This document shows positions 46,626 through 60,900 of a DNA stretch of 64,000 nucleotides, in pieces (position 1 is the stretch's first letter; every line of letters begins with the position of its first letter). The notes under the pieces were generated by a model. The model was not told the DNA's origin, searched no databases, and saw only the letters and a list, made by a program, of their open reading frames with translations. The translations under genes and the position numbers were made by a program. The stretch is taken from positions 26,530,501-26,594,500 of the forward strand of contig NC_052668.1 in NCBI RefSeq assembly GCF_016802725.1, read 5' to 3'. The DNA is from Solenopsis invicta. Taxonomy: Eukaryota > Arthropoda > Insecta > Hymenoptera > Formicidae.

Positions 46626-48200
46626 AATTTCTCGTTATTATAATAGGACTCAAGATTTTATAATTTTGATACACTTTAACATAATACGATAATCCCTACA
46701 AGATTTCTGATAAGTCTGTTTTTGAACGGACACACAGTTTGAAACTATCAGATTTTTAATTAATATAACACAAAATTCTTTTCCAATGTACAGGGAACAT
46801 AAATCTGTGTCAAGCCGCGAGGCGTTGAGGGTCTAATAACGTATGTTTAATTCGCGACAAAAATTGTACTGGGTAAATTGTAATCGGTGCTCGTTGGTGT
46901 GTAACATTAAGTAATAAGCGACGAGTCACGTTGGCAATGAGCAATATACAATATTCGACGCCCACGACGAATTGGCAGCTGCGCCGCGGCAAGGCCGTGC
47001 GGTCACTATAATTACGTCTCCGTGAAATGCATTTCTTCTCTCCGTGGCGGGGCGTTCGTCTGAAATTCGCATCCAACGTGCGATATTTCGGAAATACGCC
47101 ACTGCGGTATTTAACGGCACGCGATGCCTCGATTTCGCGCATCTCGAGAATGCGCGGAGTAAACAACGTGCACCCCGAACGTGCCCGTTGGCGCTTGCCG
47201 AATTGCAGCTTTCGCATCCAATTTCTTTTTCTTTTAACGGATACGTTAATTTTCAAGAAGGCAGATAAATCGTTGCAAAGGAGATTTTTAAATGCTCATT
47301 TCTTGAGAAAGCTATAAAGTCGAACTACTTCGACGCGACTTATTTACGATTTCGCGAAAAATAAAAAAAAAGCAGATGCAAAAGTTTATATTTCAAAATA
47401 ATGCAAAATTGACTGATAAATTAAATACAGATATAAAACAGATGTAAATTTTAGACCAGCCGACGTGCATCGTAATTTTTCTCGGAGAATCGTGCACGCG
47501 TTAAAAATATATTTCTTTAGTTTTTAAAACCACTAGTAGCAGGAGCGGAATTACAGCGACGGCCGGGGCTGCTACCCTCTGTAAGCATCTTGAAATATCG
47601 TGATGGTAGTATCAGAAAACGAGTATAATGCTGACCTTTATTACAAAATAAGGGCCAGTTGGGTCGCCCGCGATAGCCCAATATACCCTTGGGCAATACA
47701 GTTCTACGATATTTCCTCCCCTGACAGCGTTAGTATGCCCACGAAGCATATTTCTCTCCCCTATACGCCGCGCTCATAAAAGCCCGCGCTCGTTTCCGCC
47801 GTTCGACGCGATTTGAAGAAGATGAAGGCGAAAATGCCGGCGCATATACGTGCGCGGACATAAAAGTCATTCCCCGCTTTATCCCCGCATAATTTTACAT
47901 AACGAAATCGACGCTCGGTTAAATAAGGTGGACGTCGGTCGTTACGTAGTCGCCGCTGCCGCCGCGGCTTGGAAATGGGCGGCGTATCAGCAAGGTTAAC
48001 ACAGCAAATTAGGAGCATTACCGGTTATCTACACTGCTTCAAGATGGATATACGCCAACCACCGACCGCAGGGGACCAACCTCCCACTGATTTATCTTGC
48101 AAGACCGCGGTCCGCAATACGTCTCTCGACGAAATTGCGCAAAATCGGGATAAACTCGCGCGAGCAAATTCGAATAGTACGAGAAAAAAATAATTACTTG
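46626..48200. other. CpG-rich noncoding patches
   Basis: Two GC-richer stretches, about 46,800-47,330 and 47,440-48,190. Several overlapping frames on both strands exclude each other and none has a recognised domain. No exon is supported. Confidence 0.35.
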
Positions 48201-50040
48201 TTTGAAAAAAAAAAAAATTTTTTTCAAGTAAATATAATTTTCTCAAATAGTCCCCAGCAGGTATTTAATCGGTACAAGAAATTATTTTTTATTATTGGTA
48301 AATATTTTTGACAATTAAAAATTTTTTTTTTAAATAAAAGTTGTATTTCATAAAAAAATAAAAAATAAATAAAATTAAGAAAATGTCATTTTAAAAAGGC
48401 ATTCATATATCTCTCGAGACAAAGAAAATATTTTTCACAAGAAACAATTTTAACTTAACTAGAGGCAGTAAAAAATTTTTTTAGATTAAAAATAACAATT
48501 CTTGTGTGATTAAATACATTTTTTTGCAATAAAAATATATTTATTGCAATAAGATGTTTCTTTGTTGAACCAATGTATCTTTTAACCAAGGACTTATTTC
48601 TGACGAAAGGTAATTTTATTTTTAAAGTAATACAAAATTTTCTTGCATTGAATAATTATTCTAGTATGACAATATTTTTTGTAATAAAATTCATTACGGT
48701 AAAGGAAATCAATTTACTTTCAAATAACAAATATATTCTTCAAACCACTCACTATGTATTTATTTGCATTTGAAGTACGTTACATTGATTTCCAATACAG
48801 TATTTAGAGCGAAAAAGCTTTAGAAATAAATAATGCTAAATTAAGTTAATGTAATGAATGAATTATTTCTGGTATTCATGTCATAAATAAAAAAAAAATG
48901 TTTTTTTATTAACAGCTATCAGGTTTAAATAATTAAATTTAATAAAATAATTTTCCATTTTGATAAATACGTTATCATGTTTTAAACAAAACATTCTTTG
49001 CTTTACACGATAATCTTTTTATTTAAATTGTCCAATATCAAAATGATTTTCACGCTCTGAAAAGATTAATATTTATATTTAGTACACATATATACATAAC
49101 AAGAAGATTAATACATGACATTTCCACCAAATTCTCTTCATTGATGAAATATTTTCTTTCAAAATAATATTTTATTACAACAAAATAATTATACAATTCT
49201 TTGAATTTATTAATTCAAAAAAATTTATTTACCTCAAACAAATAAAATTTTTTTTATATACTAATGCCAAAGTTATTGATTAATCTTCTGTCGCGCATGT
49301 ATACTAAATATTAATACAAATTGAACAAGAATGCCTTCTATGATCGCGGCTAGGTCTTCGTGCTTGTATTGTTTGTGTGATCTTATATACTTTCCTCAAG
49401 TTCAGTGAACCGCGCGCCGAATTAATTTTCAGTCATAACACAATTCTAAATTGAACAAGATTAAGTAATATCACGTATTATTAAATATTAACCTTTTTCT
49501 CCCCTGAAAAGTGTAAATAAATTATTGCGAAAAATATCACCTCATGAATATTAATCTTTTTAGAATAAAAATAATTTAGTTATTGAAAAATTTAAATAAA
49601 AAAAATAATCGTGGAAAGTAAAGAATTTACTATTTTAATATCATTCGCAGTACTCGTACACCGACTGTGAGAAAAAACTACTTAAAAATTTACTTATGGA
49701 ATATAAATTTATTTCACTGAAATAACTCTTTAAATACGGCAAAATAAAATTTTATTCTTAACAAATAAATCATTTAATAAGAAAAATGAGACGTGTTTCA
49801 CAGAAATGTAGACATATATCGTCATCACAGTCAAATTTTTTTTTATAAATATCGAAAAAAGATCACAAAAATGCTTGCTAATCGACTTTTTTTTGTCAGT
49901 GTCAAGTTTAAAAGGTGTATAAAACCATTTTGTTATTAAAAAATTGAAATAAAAAGATTATCATAAATAAACAGTGCACAATTTACATTACTCTAAAATT
50001 TCTTTGATAGTGTGCTCTCAAGTTATGAGAAGTGCAACGT
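48201..50040. other. AT-rich DNA without genes
   Basis: Very AT-rich with many homopolymer runs. A small palindrome (ACTTGTTTGAAAA against TTTTTTTCAAGTA) lies at about 48,195-48,232. Nothing else is supported. Confidence 0.4.
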
Positions 50041-50560
50041 GAGAAATGCGTCGAAATTTGCTAGTCATCAATCTTGGGGCGAGCACAATATGTTAGTGCG
50101 ATACATTTCAGTATGTCCGGCGTAATATTACCCCGTCGTCGTCGCTACGAATCGATTCCACGATAATTTCCATAATCCGTCATCGTCATAGCGCCTTCTC
50201 CTTCGCCATAATGCTCGCGTTAATTCCGAATATCAATCGCGTGATGCCACGTCGCGAGCGCGTACGTTGCTACGCGCGGACTCTCGTGCAAGCGGAGACT
50301 TGTATCAGCAAGATTGCCGGTACAAATGTGGAAACATTACCGGTTATCTGCGCTTCTTCGCGCGCGGCGAGAACATTACCGCGTTCACACTTTCAGGAAT
50401 CCATCGCTTTGATTAATCTCCGCCGTATATTTCCTCGCGCGATATTACGACACCGTCGTCGTATCGTGTTTCGTCACCACGCCGCTTACTTTACGCTTCT
50501 TGGTAATCTATATTGTTATTCGAACACTTTCTTTTATCTGTGCTTGGCGTTATAAAGTTT
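50041..50560. other. CpG-rich noncoding patch
   Basis: GC-richer island in AT-rich DNA. The + frame 50211-50555 (114 codons) is arginine-rich and matches nothing recognised. Confidence 0.35.
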
Positions 50561-51830
50561 TCGAATTATTAAAAATTCCTAAGGTTCTGTAAAATCTAAT
50601 GATAAGTTACAATGTGTATAAATTATTTGTTGTGGAAATTTATTAGAAAAATTGTAAAACTAGTGACGCACATATCGAACGCTGTAAATATAGAATTGTT
50701 ACGATTGTACGAATATCCTGATAACAGGTACAAAATATCAACAATATTGACACGTTCGTAGATAGCTGTTCAAAGCTTTCACCCAGATAGGACAACATTT
50801 ATTAAATTATATGACGAAATCTTGCAAAAAATTGTAATTAAAAATTATGTAGGAACACTGAGAGAAAAATTACTAAATTTGAATAAATATTTATTCGAAT
50901 AATATTAATATTTACTGAATGTGAATGTATATTTATTTAGTACAAGAATTCACAATTCAACATAGAATATAAAGAACAAGGAACGAGCAAAACAAATACT
51001 CAATACAGATACTTAATATTAATATAAAATTCTTAAGAATGATATAAAATTATTATCAATTAAAACGTTTCGAGATTACATACACAGAACCTTCATCATA
51101 ACAAACTAAACGTAATAAATTATTAATAAGAATTAAAACAAATAAACAAGATTTAAGATTGTGTCCTGTTATTAACAGGAATATCAAATAACAATAAGTG
51201 ATTATATCAAAATATAATAAAGTGAATATAAAAAATAAGTAATGCAAAAAGATAAATACAACTAATTCAAGTGTTATTTTTTCTTACAGAATAAATCTTT
51301 ATGAAAATATTTCACTATTCAAATAAATATTTATTAAAAGTTAGGAATTATTTTTCTTAATGTATGTTTACAAAAATAGATGTAGAAGTACTGATCTTTT
51401 ATAAAATATTCATAACTGCTTGCGCAAACAGTTTCGGAAAAATTATGCCGATATATCGATTTGTCTCAATAGTTTACATATATCTGTAAAATTAAATTTA
51501 GAGCAAAAATGTTTAATAATTGAAAAAAAAAATATTGCAGCTATATTATGTACAAAACATTAGAAATATATTAATCTCTATACACATTTAGAAATATAAT
51601 TAATTCATGTACATGTTTGCAAAAATGCATAATTATTTCTAAATTATAATGTAGAAACATTACAGTATGAAATATTACACATTCAGCACGGTAACATTTT
51701 AAATAAAGAATTAAACAGTTTTTGAAATGATTGTAAAACATTTATACGTCAAATTTCAATTTGTCTAATTTTTGACAAATATTATTTAGCAATTTTGTTT
51801 CGATAAAATCTTTTAAGTTATAGCGTATCG
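50561..51830. other. AT-rich DNA without genes
   Basis: Nothing is recognised, apart from a stretch near 50,857-50,960 (GAGAGAAAAATTACTAAATT) that resembles the older inverted element around 35,768 and 36,223. Confidence 0.35.
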
Positions 51831-53420
51831 TTTAGCTCAATCATTGTAAAATTTTCGTCAATTCGTAATGCCATTTCTGGTTCTGCAATATTCGCCCAAT
51901 GCGCCTATAATCGGAGCATCTACTTATCGTCTTGGCGTACTCAAGAGAGAAAACCTTCCTTTTTTTCCCCGCGTGCGTAAAAAACCGAACGCAATAAAAA
52001 TGCCTGGCGTTTATGTAAAACGTGGTCGCGTAACCTGGTTGGCGCGCAACACAACTGAATTCGCGCGAAGTATCGCGGGGCCTCGTTTCTTTTCAGGTCA
52101 CGTTTTTTATCACCCACCCTAAAGGATTCATTCCCGGGGAAAAGATACTCTCGTAACGCGCATCCAACCGACTGGCACCAAGTACCAAGTGATACCTCAA
52201 GGCGAGGCCTCATTCCTGCGAGTGTCGCGTGTGTGCGGGCCGCGCTGCTGCAATGAGCGAAATTACGCATAATTTGACATTTGATATCGCGCCGGCTGCA
52301 ACGTCCCCGCCAAGAAGCGAGCGTCGGATCGCAACGTCTGCACTCACATTCGTACGTTACAATCTTATCGGACGTTATAAATCATCTCCGCGCGCGTAGG
52401 TGTCTTGCGCGATTCTCTTTCACTTCCACGAATAAAGAAACTTCAAATGTCTACCCGAATATACGTATACCTCTTCTTTTTCTTCGCGCAACACCTTAAT
52501 TTCCATTTTCAAATTTCTCAATAACCAAGTCGAATATGCACGAGCAAAATATTAAGACAAAAATCCAATTAAAACGAAACGAAGCGCAATACTTTGTTAT
52601 CTGCTCATCGAAATTTAATTTTCCGCTGCAGATAACGGCAAAGGCTATCGATTCCTAATTGAAACGCGCCGGCCTAATTGGCATTCTTTTATCTGCACTC
52701 GACGGAACGGTACAGCCTGGAACCTTGAAACGTGTGTATCTATATGTACCTAGACGGAAAATTATCATTGGGAATGCGAGATACACTTCTTATCGCGTAT
52801 CCCTTGAGAATGCATACTCACACGAATGCGTACCGCTACCTTTTTATCTCGACGCGTCAACCTAATTATCATGATTACCGCGCGGCGTTACGCAACGCGG
52901 CTGCTTCGCGAACGCTTTATTTGAGGACACGTAACCGCCGTCACGTCTTCGTCGTGGACCGAGCGTCGTGCGCGCGCGCGCGCGCGCGACGTCTCCGATG
53001 TTATGTCAGTATGCGGAGAGACCGTCGCTTCGAGGATTTCGCGTGCATTATGCCATTATCCCGACCGCAGCCGTATCGTTACCATGCTCATCGGATGCGG
53101 ATTACGTGAACGAGCGACGTTGGCACGGCCAGCCGGCCGGCCGGCTCGCATCCGGTGCACCCGAAAGGGAACATCCTTTCTCTCTCTCTCTCTCTCTCTT
53201 TCGCTCCGACGCGACGCGACGCGACGCGACGCGCGATGCACTTCCGATATGCGCGTCGCATCGGCGCTCGCCGTTTTGCCTTTCCGTAAAATCGCCGTGA
53301 TCCGACGATGGCGATTCGCGAATTCCCACCGAGACCGGCCGGATGTAGGTTATTAACCCGTGAGTGTGCGTGCGATTATTTTCGAGCGGAAGTACGCGAG
53401 ATAACTGTGTTACTCCCGCA
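51831..53420. other. CpG-rich noncoding region with simple repeats
   Basis: GC-rich from about 51,860 to 53,400, among the most CpG-dense stretches of the window. It includes a CG/GC run at 52,971-52,988, a TC run at 53,177-53,199 and a GACGC pentamer repeated about six times at 53,207-53,233. At least six mutually overlapping frames occur; none has a recognisable domain. It could hold a promoter or enhancer, but no exon can be supported. Confidence 0.4.
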
Positions 53421-56400
53421 TTGTTTCCTAATCGGTAGATACGTGTATACAGTGATCAATATGTCAAAACAGTGGCGATAAATTGCCTGTTCCAGGAACA
53501 GATGAGCGAGCATTTTTTTTTTATCTTTTCTAAGTCTTTTGTACTTGAACGTATGTATGAGGAACGTACGCAGAGACTTATTCAAAGCTTAATATCGCAC
53601 TCACAATGATTCTCGAGATACTGTTATATTATATCTCCTAGTTTAAACAAAAATGTCCGACATCGTGTCTTTAAAGTATTTTACCTTCTAAACAATTTAA
53701 GATAAGGAATAACATAAAGAGAGATAAAGAACTCAGCCGTCAGTATTTTTCAGTGCATATTTATTGTGTTTGCGGTTAAACAGTTTTTAAATAGTGTTTA
53801 CACTTCACAATAAATTTCTTTCAAATATTTTTTTTTTAAACTCACTTTCAAAGAATTTACAAATTCTTAAACGAAACGTAATGACATTTCTATATAAATT
53901 TGTTGTTTTTAACGTATAGATAAAAAATGTGACGCCTTCGAGAATATTTTGGAAAAAATGGAATTCAGTATCGCGTGCAACTCATCAAATTAATATAAGC
54001 GATAAGTGACATTAATACGATAAGATACAAACAACGAAGCTTTACAATGTTTAATAAGATAATGTAAAAAAAAACTATATATATATATATATATATATAT
54101 ACCAAAATCGTTTTACATATTTTTTTCTGTGATTTGTACTCTTCTATTATGTACAGTATTTTATCATTATATTCTCTTATGTTTTCGTCTTATTGTATTT
54201 TATTAACTACAAAAAAGGACTCATGTATTTCATCTGATACAACTTCACTCGAAATCGTTTCTATGATATAATGAAAAAAAATACACGTAATGATAATGCC
54301 TCTATCTTGTAGAGTCTCTAGTTTCTTAGTTTCTCATAGCCTTTGCTTTTCTAGTTTAGCAAAAATTTAAAAAATTTGCAACTGATAAAAAAATGAGTAT
54401 TATTTAAGTTTTAAAAAATAGAGAAAAATGTAATTTTTATTTCAAGCTGTCAGCGAAAAAATATTTGAATCGAAAAGATACCATTACGAGAAATATTATT
54501 TTTACGGTTACGACTCTCTACGTATAGAACGGTTCTCTGAAATATACTCACCGGAATATATTGCATTACATATATGCAGTAAAATTGCACTCTCGCCTAT
54601 TTTTAAAACGTTCATATCTAATAGATCAAACCTGTAAGGAAGAGAATATGCCCTCCGGAGAAAACTAAATATGAAAAGTGAAAACTTACAGAAAGAAAGA
54701 GCACGTATCAAACAACTTATTTCAAAACATTTTTCTTTATATTGCTTAAAATTTTCATTGACAGATTTGAAAAAATAGCGTATCTTGAGTATTATACAGA
54801 TACTTAAAAAGGATTTAATGGAATCAGACTATGGTATTATGTATTAAATCGAATGACCAAATTGCTCCGTTACGTCACATTTTATTTTCATTGACAGAAA
54901 ATATTCGATTTTCCAATACTTTCAAAGTCATTTATAACCTGGTTTTCAATACGCAAACTGTTATTTCTTTACACAACGTACTATTAACGAATTATTTAGT
55001 GGTCCCGGTACTTTTCGATCACCTTGTATATTTACATGCTTATAAGTAGTTATGACTATGTAGTTGGATATTTTTTATGAATTTAAATTAAAAATTGCAA
55101 TACGACAATTTTTAACGTATCAGCTTGCAAATAAAAAACCAGACTATAGATGGCTCTAAAAATATGGGACAATCGAGGTATTTTCTATCAATTTCGATCA
55201 AAAATGTGACGTATGATGGAGCAATTTGAATATCGGATTCAATTTGAGAGCGTCAAAATACATAAGAACATCATAATCTAATCTCTGGATCAAACGCCAA
55301 TTTTTTTGTCCGTCTGTGTTATTATACGTATAGCGTGTGTGTGTAATGTGAAACTTATCTTTTTTCAACGTATTCTCGAAGACGTCACTTTTCTTATCTC
55401 GTCTTATTTCAAAAGTAAATAAATCAAGCATGTTCTCCTTTTAAAATCTCGAGAATGAGCATTCGAAAAAAATGTTTGCTGTAATAATTGCACGTTATTT
55501 GAAAATTTATTCTTTTCATTCACCAGAAGCAAAAGCTTTGCCAACGTTTTTTTAATACTAATTTTACATACGTAATGCCGCGTCAAACCTTTCTGCATTT
55601 TACAATGTCTCAAATCTTGTCTCTCGAAAGGTTATTTCCGCCTAATTAACGATTTTAACGATAATATTTACGTGTCGGCACATACATTGCGAAAAGAATG
55701 ACCATTTAACTGATAGATTATCAGTATATACGTGACAATTCGAATAGATAGAAAGAGAAAGACAGACGTGACGCGCCGCAAATTGGCGCGTTGAAACATG
55801 CCATTGATAAAGCGATTAATCTACCAATCGGTTACACCTGTCAGTCGGCTCGTGATATAAACACACTACCGGTAATTGTTTGTCGAGCACAAGCCGGAGA
55901 TCTGGACTTCGTCATATCTAAAGAAATGCGAACGCTATGTTACGCAAAGAATCAACCCCGATTAGCATTAAAATTAATTAGAGGCCACAACATGCATTAT
56001 TTACATTACATAAAAAACGTGTAATTTACTTTAAAAAGTTCATAAAAAGAGTTCTAATAGATAATTTCCAAATTGTGTTAAAAATCTATAGTTTTAAAAC
56101 ATCATAAAGAAGAACTGTTATGGCACCATGTATTAAAAATGATATTATTGTACTGACAATGAGAACGATATCAAATATTAGTATCAAATTAAAATTAATA
56201 TATTTTCTGCAACAATTATTGTTTTATGTTATTATACATATAATAAAAAAATTATATTCTTGCTTACATTTTGTATGATTTTCTTTAAAAAAAATTTGAT
56301 AATCTTAAATTTCAGTAAAATATTTTTTATATTTTTATTTTAATCTTATAATATACATCATCTCAAGAGCACAATAATTGTTTTGATAATAGTACATTAA

Positions 56401-57000
56401 ATATAATAAATTCTTATTCTTGATCGGAAAATATTATTTTCTATCTAAATTTTTCTTCATGAAAAGTATTATTAAATAATGAAAATAAAATTTGATGAAA
56501 CTAAACAGAATTTTTTACGTAAGCAAGTTACGTCCGTTTAACACGCGCTGTATAATCCCATTACCATATTTAACATTTCGAGAATAAATTCTCAAAATTA
56601 GAAGATTCTTTTTTCTCTGTGAAGATTGTTAGCAATAAAAAATTGATTTTTAAAATAGATTATTATCATCTTCACATAATTTTAGATTTTTAGCGATTTT
56701 TAGATTATCCTTTCCTTTAAAAAAAATTCGAACTACAGTATATTCATAGCTGCTTCTTATATTTAAGATCGTTTTAAGTATTGTTTTAAGACGTTGTCAA
56801 TCAGTTACAAAACCGTATTATCATCCTGACATTACTTTTATTTACTTAATCTTGAAACAAGATTCGGCTATAAATACTAGTCCAAAATGCTTTACCATAT
56901 ATCACTCCTTTCTATTTTTAACAGCTAGCATAAAATATTCGAGCACGTATGCGAAGTAATCAGAAAACATATAGACCTCGCAGCGAGACTTAAATTAAGT
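53421..57000. other. AT-rich DNA without genes
   Basis: No exon is supported. An AT microsatellite lies at about 54,077-54,101. Small frames at 54831-55049, 55198-55613 and 55791-56024 match no family I know. Confidence 0.4.
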
Positions 57001-60000
57001 GAGTAATTAAAGCATCGGTGTAAGAAGCTGTAACGCTCCTGACAGCAGCCTTGGTGTCAAGAAAACGCGGTTATCTGTGACGCGTTGTATCTTATCGTGG
57101 AATACGGCGTGAAAACACGAAATCGAGATCACACACGTTGGAAGAAAAATTCCCCGGCTCGAACCGGGAATCGCGTCGAGCGTGGAAAAACGGCGACGCG
57201 ATTATCGTGCACCGTTGAAACAACCTGTTAACTCGGTGCTCGCTGCATGGTAATGACGCTCTAGGCGCCGTCTCGTCGCGAAAACGAAAGTTACAGGCCG
57301 TTAAGCCCGAAAATGCACTTCTTAAACGACACTTAAACTTAGTAATGCATATGCCGCGTTTAGTAGCGTTACAAAACGCAATCGGTCGCCCTTTTTTTTT
57401 TCATAGATTCAATGTCACGTTAAGTATTCCACCACGATGGTTCTCGCAATTTTGTCGGCCTTGGCACAAAATTAAGGAGAGCCGGCGAGGGAAAAAAGAT
57501 CGCCCGAAGCCAGAGCGTTTTTCCGCGGTTCGTGTTAATTTAGCCGTATCCGTTTTTGTTCGTGCTAAACGCGACCTAAAAATGATGGCGCTTATCGATG
57601 CCGATCGTCGTGGCGAAGGCTGCGGCGCGGAAGAGGCAATATATTTAACGACGTCCAAAATTAGCACCGGGGTGGTGCGCTGTGCGCGGTCTCTAATTTA
57701 CGTGTGACTCACCTTACACCTCCGGGTGATAATGTTAAACACCGGCATGGTGCAGCGCCGATTCGCTGGTAGCTGGCACGTGCTCGTGAAGCTGTCGCCC
57801 TTCCAGTCGATTTCTTCCCGAGTGCTATCGATATATCTTCAGGAATGCCGCTGGCGCGCACGCTGGTGCTCGCCGGCCGGTCTCTCCGATTCGATTAATC
57901 GAGCGAGCACACCGGGGCAATGCCGATCACATCGAAATAGCCCATCGCGCTGTTTATCGAATTAGGTACTAAATTAAACTCCGATCGATGCGGCGATCCC
58001 CGCGCCTCTCGCGCGATGGAGAAGAGAGATTTTCCGACGCGAGCTTCGGAAGGTGGTCTCTGCAAAGGGGCTTCTGCACTCCGCGCAATTACTCCGACTT
58101 CGGGGAAAGAATACACGATAATCCTTGGGGATTTGGAGACCTCAGAAGTAGGACGATACCGGACGATCGTTAAGCGATTCTGCTACTGCGCGGTGTAATT
58201 CCGCTGTAGAGATACCGTCGATCACTATCAGCAATTAGATAACGATATCTTCACAGATCTCGAAAGTACTTCCAGTGTCTCGAAATCTATCAATCAGTTG
58301 TCTCTTCCATCAATTAGTTTCTCTTCTACGATCGACACGACGCACATTGTCATTTATTTTTAAACAGTGCTCGGCGTGGGCCATCGATTGCGAGAGTCCC
58401 TTTCGAAGATTTTCGCCGTCACTGTCAGCCACCAGACGTCGACGACGCCAGAAATGTTGACGTATTCAATTCGCGAGGCTCAAATGATTATCCGGTTGCA
58501 ACCGACTAGCTCGGCGCGGGCTGTCGTCATCTCAATCTGGAGAACGTTGCTTGCTTCCAGCGACGATCGTCAGCAAGTCACTACGATGCTCTCGTATAGA
58601 GGGGCTCGTCCAATCAGCGCCGGCAGTTAGATAACAAAACCGTATCGCTGCACCGTATCGTCTCGTCGGAGAACGAGAAGGCCAGGGCGCGCACGATCTC
58701 TTTAATCCGCGCGTTCCTCTCCGTCCTCCGCGTCGAACGCCGCGACGAACTCGTCTCTCCCTCGTCGCTTCGCTCCCGGCCTCGCCGATCCGCCTCGCGG
58801 GAGAGACAATCGCAATTGGGTCGATCGATGACACTTTTGTCGTCAGGATGAGCGACGCGACCGCGCCGACGACAACGACAAGGAGAGGTACATTTTCCTC
58901 GATCGATAGCTCGCTCACTTGTGCATGCACCGAGTGCCTATTCCCATCGCCGGTTTCACCAATCGAGATCGTTCCGTCTCAAGGTCGCGGCTACCAGATA
59001 ACGCGCCTCTCGATCCGTAACAAGTCGCCACGACCGTATCTCCTCTATGACGTCTATTCGTAATGACGAGGAAATAGAAAAATACGAGATACCAATCGAA
59101 GGATAAACTATTATTGGACGCTGGAGCTGCACCGCCGATTGTTCGAAATCGATCGGAATTTTCGAGGATTATCTGACTTCCTGGAATTTCGACGATACTT
59201 GGTGATTTGAATTAGACAGTCTACTTTGCAGCCGCTTGATTAATAGGTTTATGTAAAGCAAACGGAAGCAGAAACAGACGCTTGCGATATTTAATTGTCT
59301 CGGAGTTCGAATTAGAAGGTGTTAACATATGTTGTGAGGACTCTCGATAATTAAAAATATAACGAGTGAGAGTTTGGTGCAGTTTTCAGAAGCACAAGAT
59401 TACAAATTCTTCATTCTCGTTGGCATCGTCCTTAATTTCGATTCTCTTTCATCGGAGTTATTAATCTTTCTTCACGATTCCTGAAAATTGTTAAAATTGA
59501 AGAACTGTTGCAACGTTGTTAGACTGCTTCGAGGATGCGAAAAATTTGCCGCTGATATATTCAAAATTGCTCGGTGCCGGTTATACTCCGGTGATTTCGC
59601 AAGGACGAGGCTCGAGGTCATACGAGGAAAATCTCTCGGTCTCGCGAGGAAGAAATCCTTCGCGTTCTAGAAAACGACAAGAGATTCTGAATCTATCCGA
59701 TTGAATTTATACACTTCTGCGGACATAACGTCCAAGGCTGTCATACTTTGCGTTTATCGATGAATCGAGCCTCCACGCTTCTGCGTACCTTGTTGCAATT
59801 CCGATTGCATCGAAGCGAATAAATCCACCGTAAAATTCTTCGCGCGCTTTCACTCGTATCTTTCTTTTTTTCTTTTCTTTATAAACGCTACCACTCGTCC
59901 GAGAGAGTGCGAAATTTGTTCGTCGTCTTTTTGTCCGGCGATCGATATGATTTTTCTCTCACCGAGACAATTACCGTCACTTACGATTACTCAACACCTC

Positions 60001-60330
60001 GGTAGTAGTCCGATCGATTAAATCCAGAGGAAAAATCGGCAGTTTATTGCCTCTTCGTTTTCGTGCACGATCGTAAAAGTCCGAAACGACGTGCAGGGAT
60101 GTCCTTGGCGCGACTTTACGACACGCGCGTTGCAAGTGTCGCTCGTAAACGCGCGTTCCCCGTTCGAAAAGCGCGCTCTTCTCGCACGCGAGAGATAATG
60201 GCGCGGCGGTTTGAGTTAAGCGGATTAAATCTTACGATTATACAAAGATCACTGCGGCTGATGCACTCCGTATTGAGAGCGACGAGGTCGTCTCGGACAA
60301 TTATCCTGGGCTGAAAATTTCTTCACTGGC
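57001..60330. other. CpG-rich noncoding region
   Basis: G+C and CpG are high through most of this region, especially 57,080-58,190 and 58,470-59,060. The longest frames (- strand 58532-58930, + strand 57345-57707) are arginine- and serine-rich and overlap frames on the other strand. One short possibility is an ATG at 58848 (MSDATAPTTTTRR) followed by an AGAGGTACAT donor-like string, which could be a first coding exon on the + strand. It is unproven. Confidence 0.35.
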
Positions 60331-60900
60331 GAAACGCGAGACGCGCGACCGGCGACGCGGCGCGGCGCGGCCGGTGTTGCCCTACGCGGCTCGCCGCAGG
60401 CGCTATCGATCGATCGATTACGCGCGGGGTTTCCCCGCGGGCAGTGGGGGCGCAAAACTCGCGCGGCGAGTTGCGCGCTACCGCGCACTCGGTTCGAAGG
60501 CCGCGAGAATGCCGCTCGCTGAGTCACTAACGAGCGTAGAACGGGTTTTAAGTGGCGGACTGGTCAACAATCGTGCGGAACGCACCTCGGGACAATAGGC
60601 CGCGCGCACGGTGGCCGCGGCCACCAGGAGCAACAAACAACACACCTCGCGACGCGGCGACGGACTCGTGTTCTGAAAGAAGCTCCGCGCGCGCGCCTGT
60701 CAGCCCGAACGGCGCGGACCCGCTCGGTCGCGCCCGCCGCCGCTCGGACGCGTTCGGTCCGCCGCGCCACGCGCTCGCCGCTCACTCGGTCGCCAACGGC
60801 CGTCGCAACAGGTTGTTGTTAGGTGCGGACTGTCAACTGAATCGCCCGCTTTCGGAGTTTACCACAAAAATTTCATTCCGCACCACCCCGAAATGAATTT
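60331..60900. promoter_or_regulatory. CpG island, candidate promoter
   Basis: The densest G+C and CpG of the window (60,340-60,850), with strings such as GACGCGGCGCGGCGCGGCCG. Frames on both strands overlap and are low-complexity, so coding is unlikely. Its abrupt edges, next to AT-rich DNA from 60,900, suggest a promoter or 5' untranslated exon. Orientation and gene are unknown; an upstream promoter of Mitf on the - strand is one possibility. Sp1-type boxes were not scored. Confidence 0.4.

Noticed and set aside
57140..57175. Possible tRNA T-arm (CCCGGTTCGAGCCGGG on the - strand)
   Set aside because: The loop is one base short and no acceptor, D or anticodon arm can be placed around it.
58532..58930. 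132-codon - strand frame, partly hydrophobic at the start
   Set aside because: It starts with GTG rather than ATG, becomes arginine-rich low-complexity sequence, and overlaps + strand frames in a CpG-rich patch.
60552..60896. 114-codon + strand frame in the CpG island
   Set aside because: Base composition alone explains it; overlapping frames exist on both strands.
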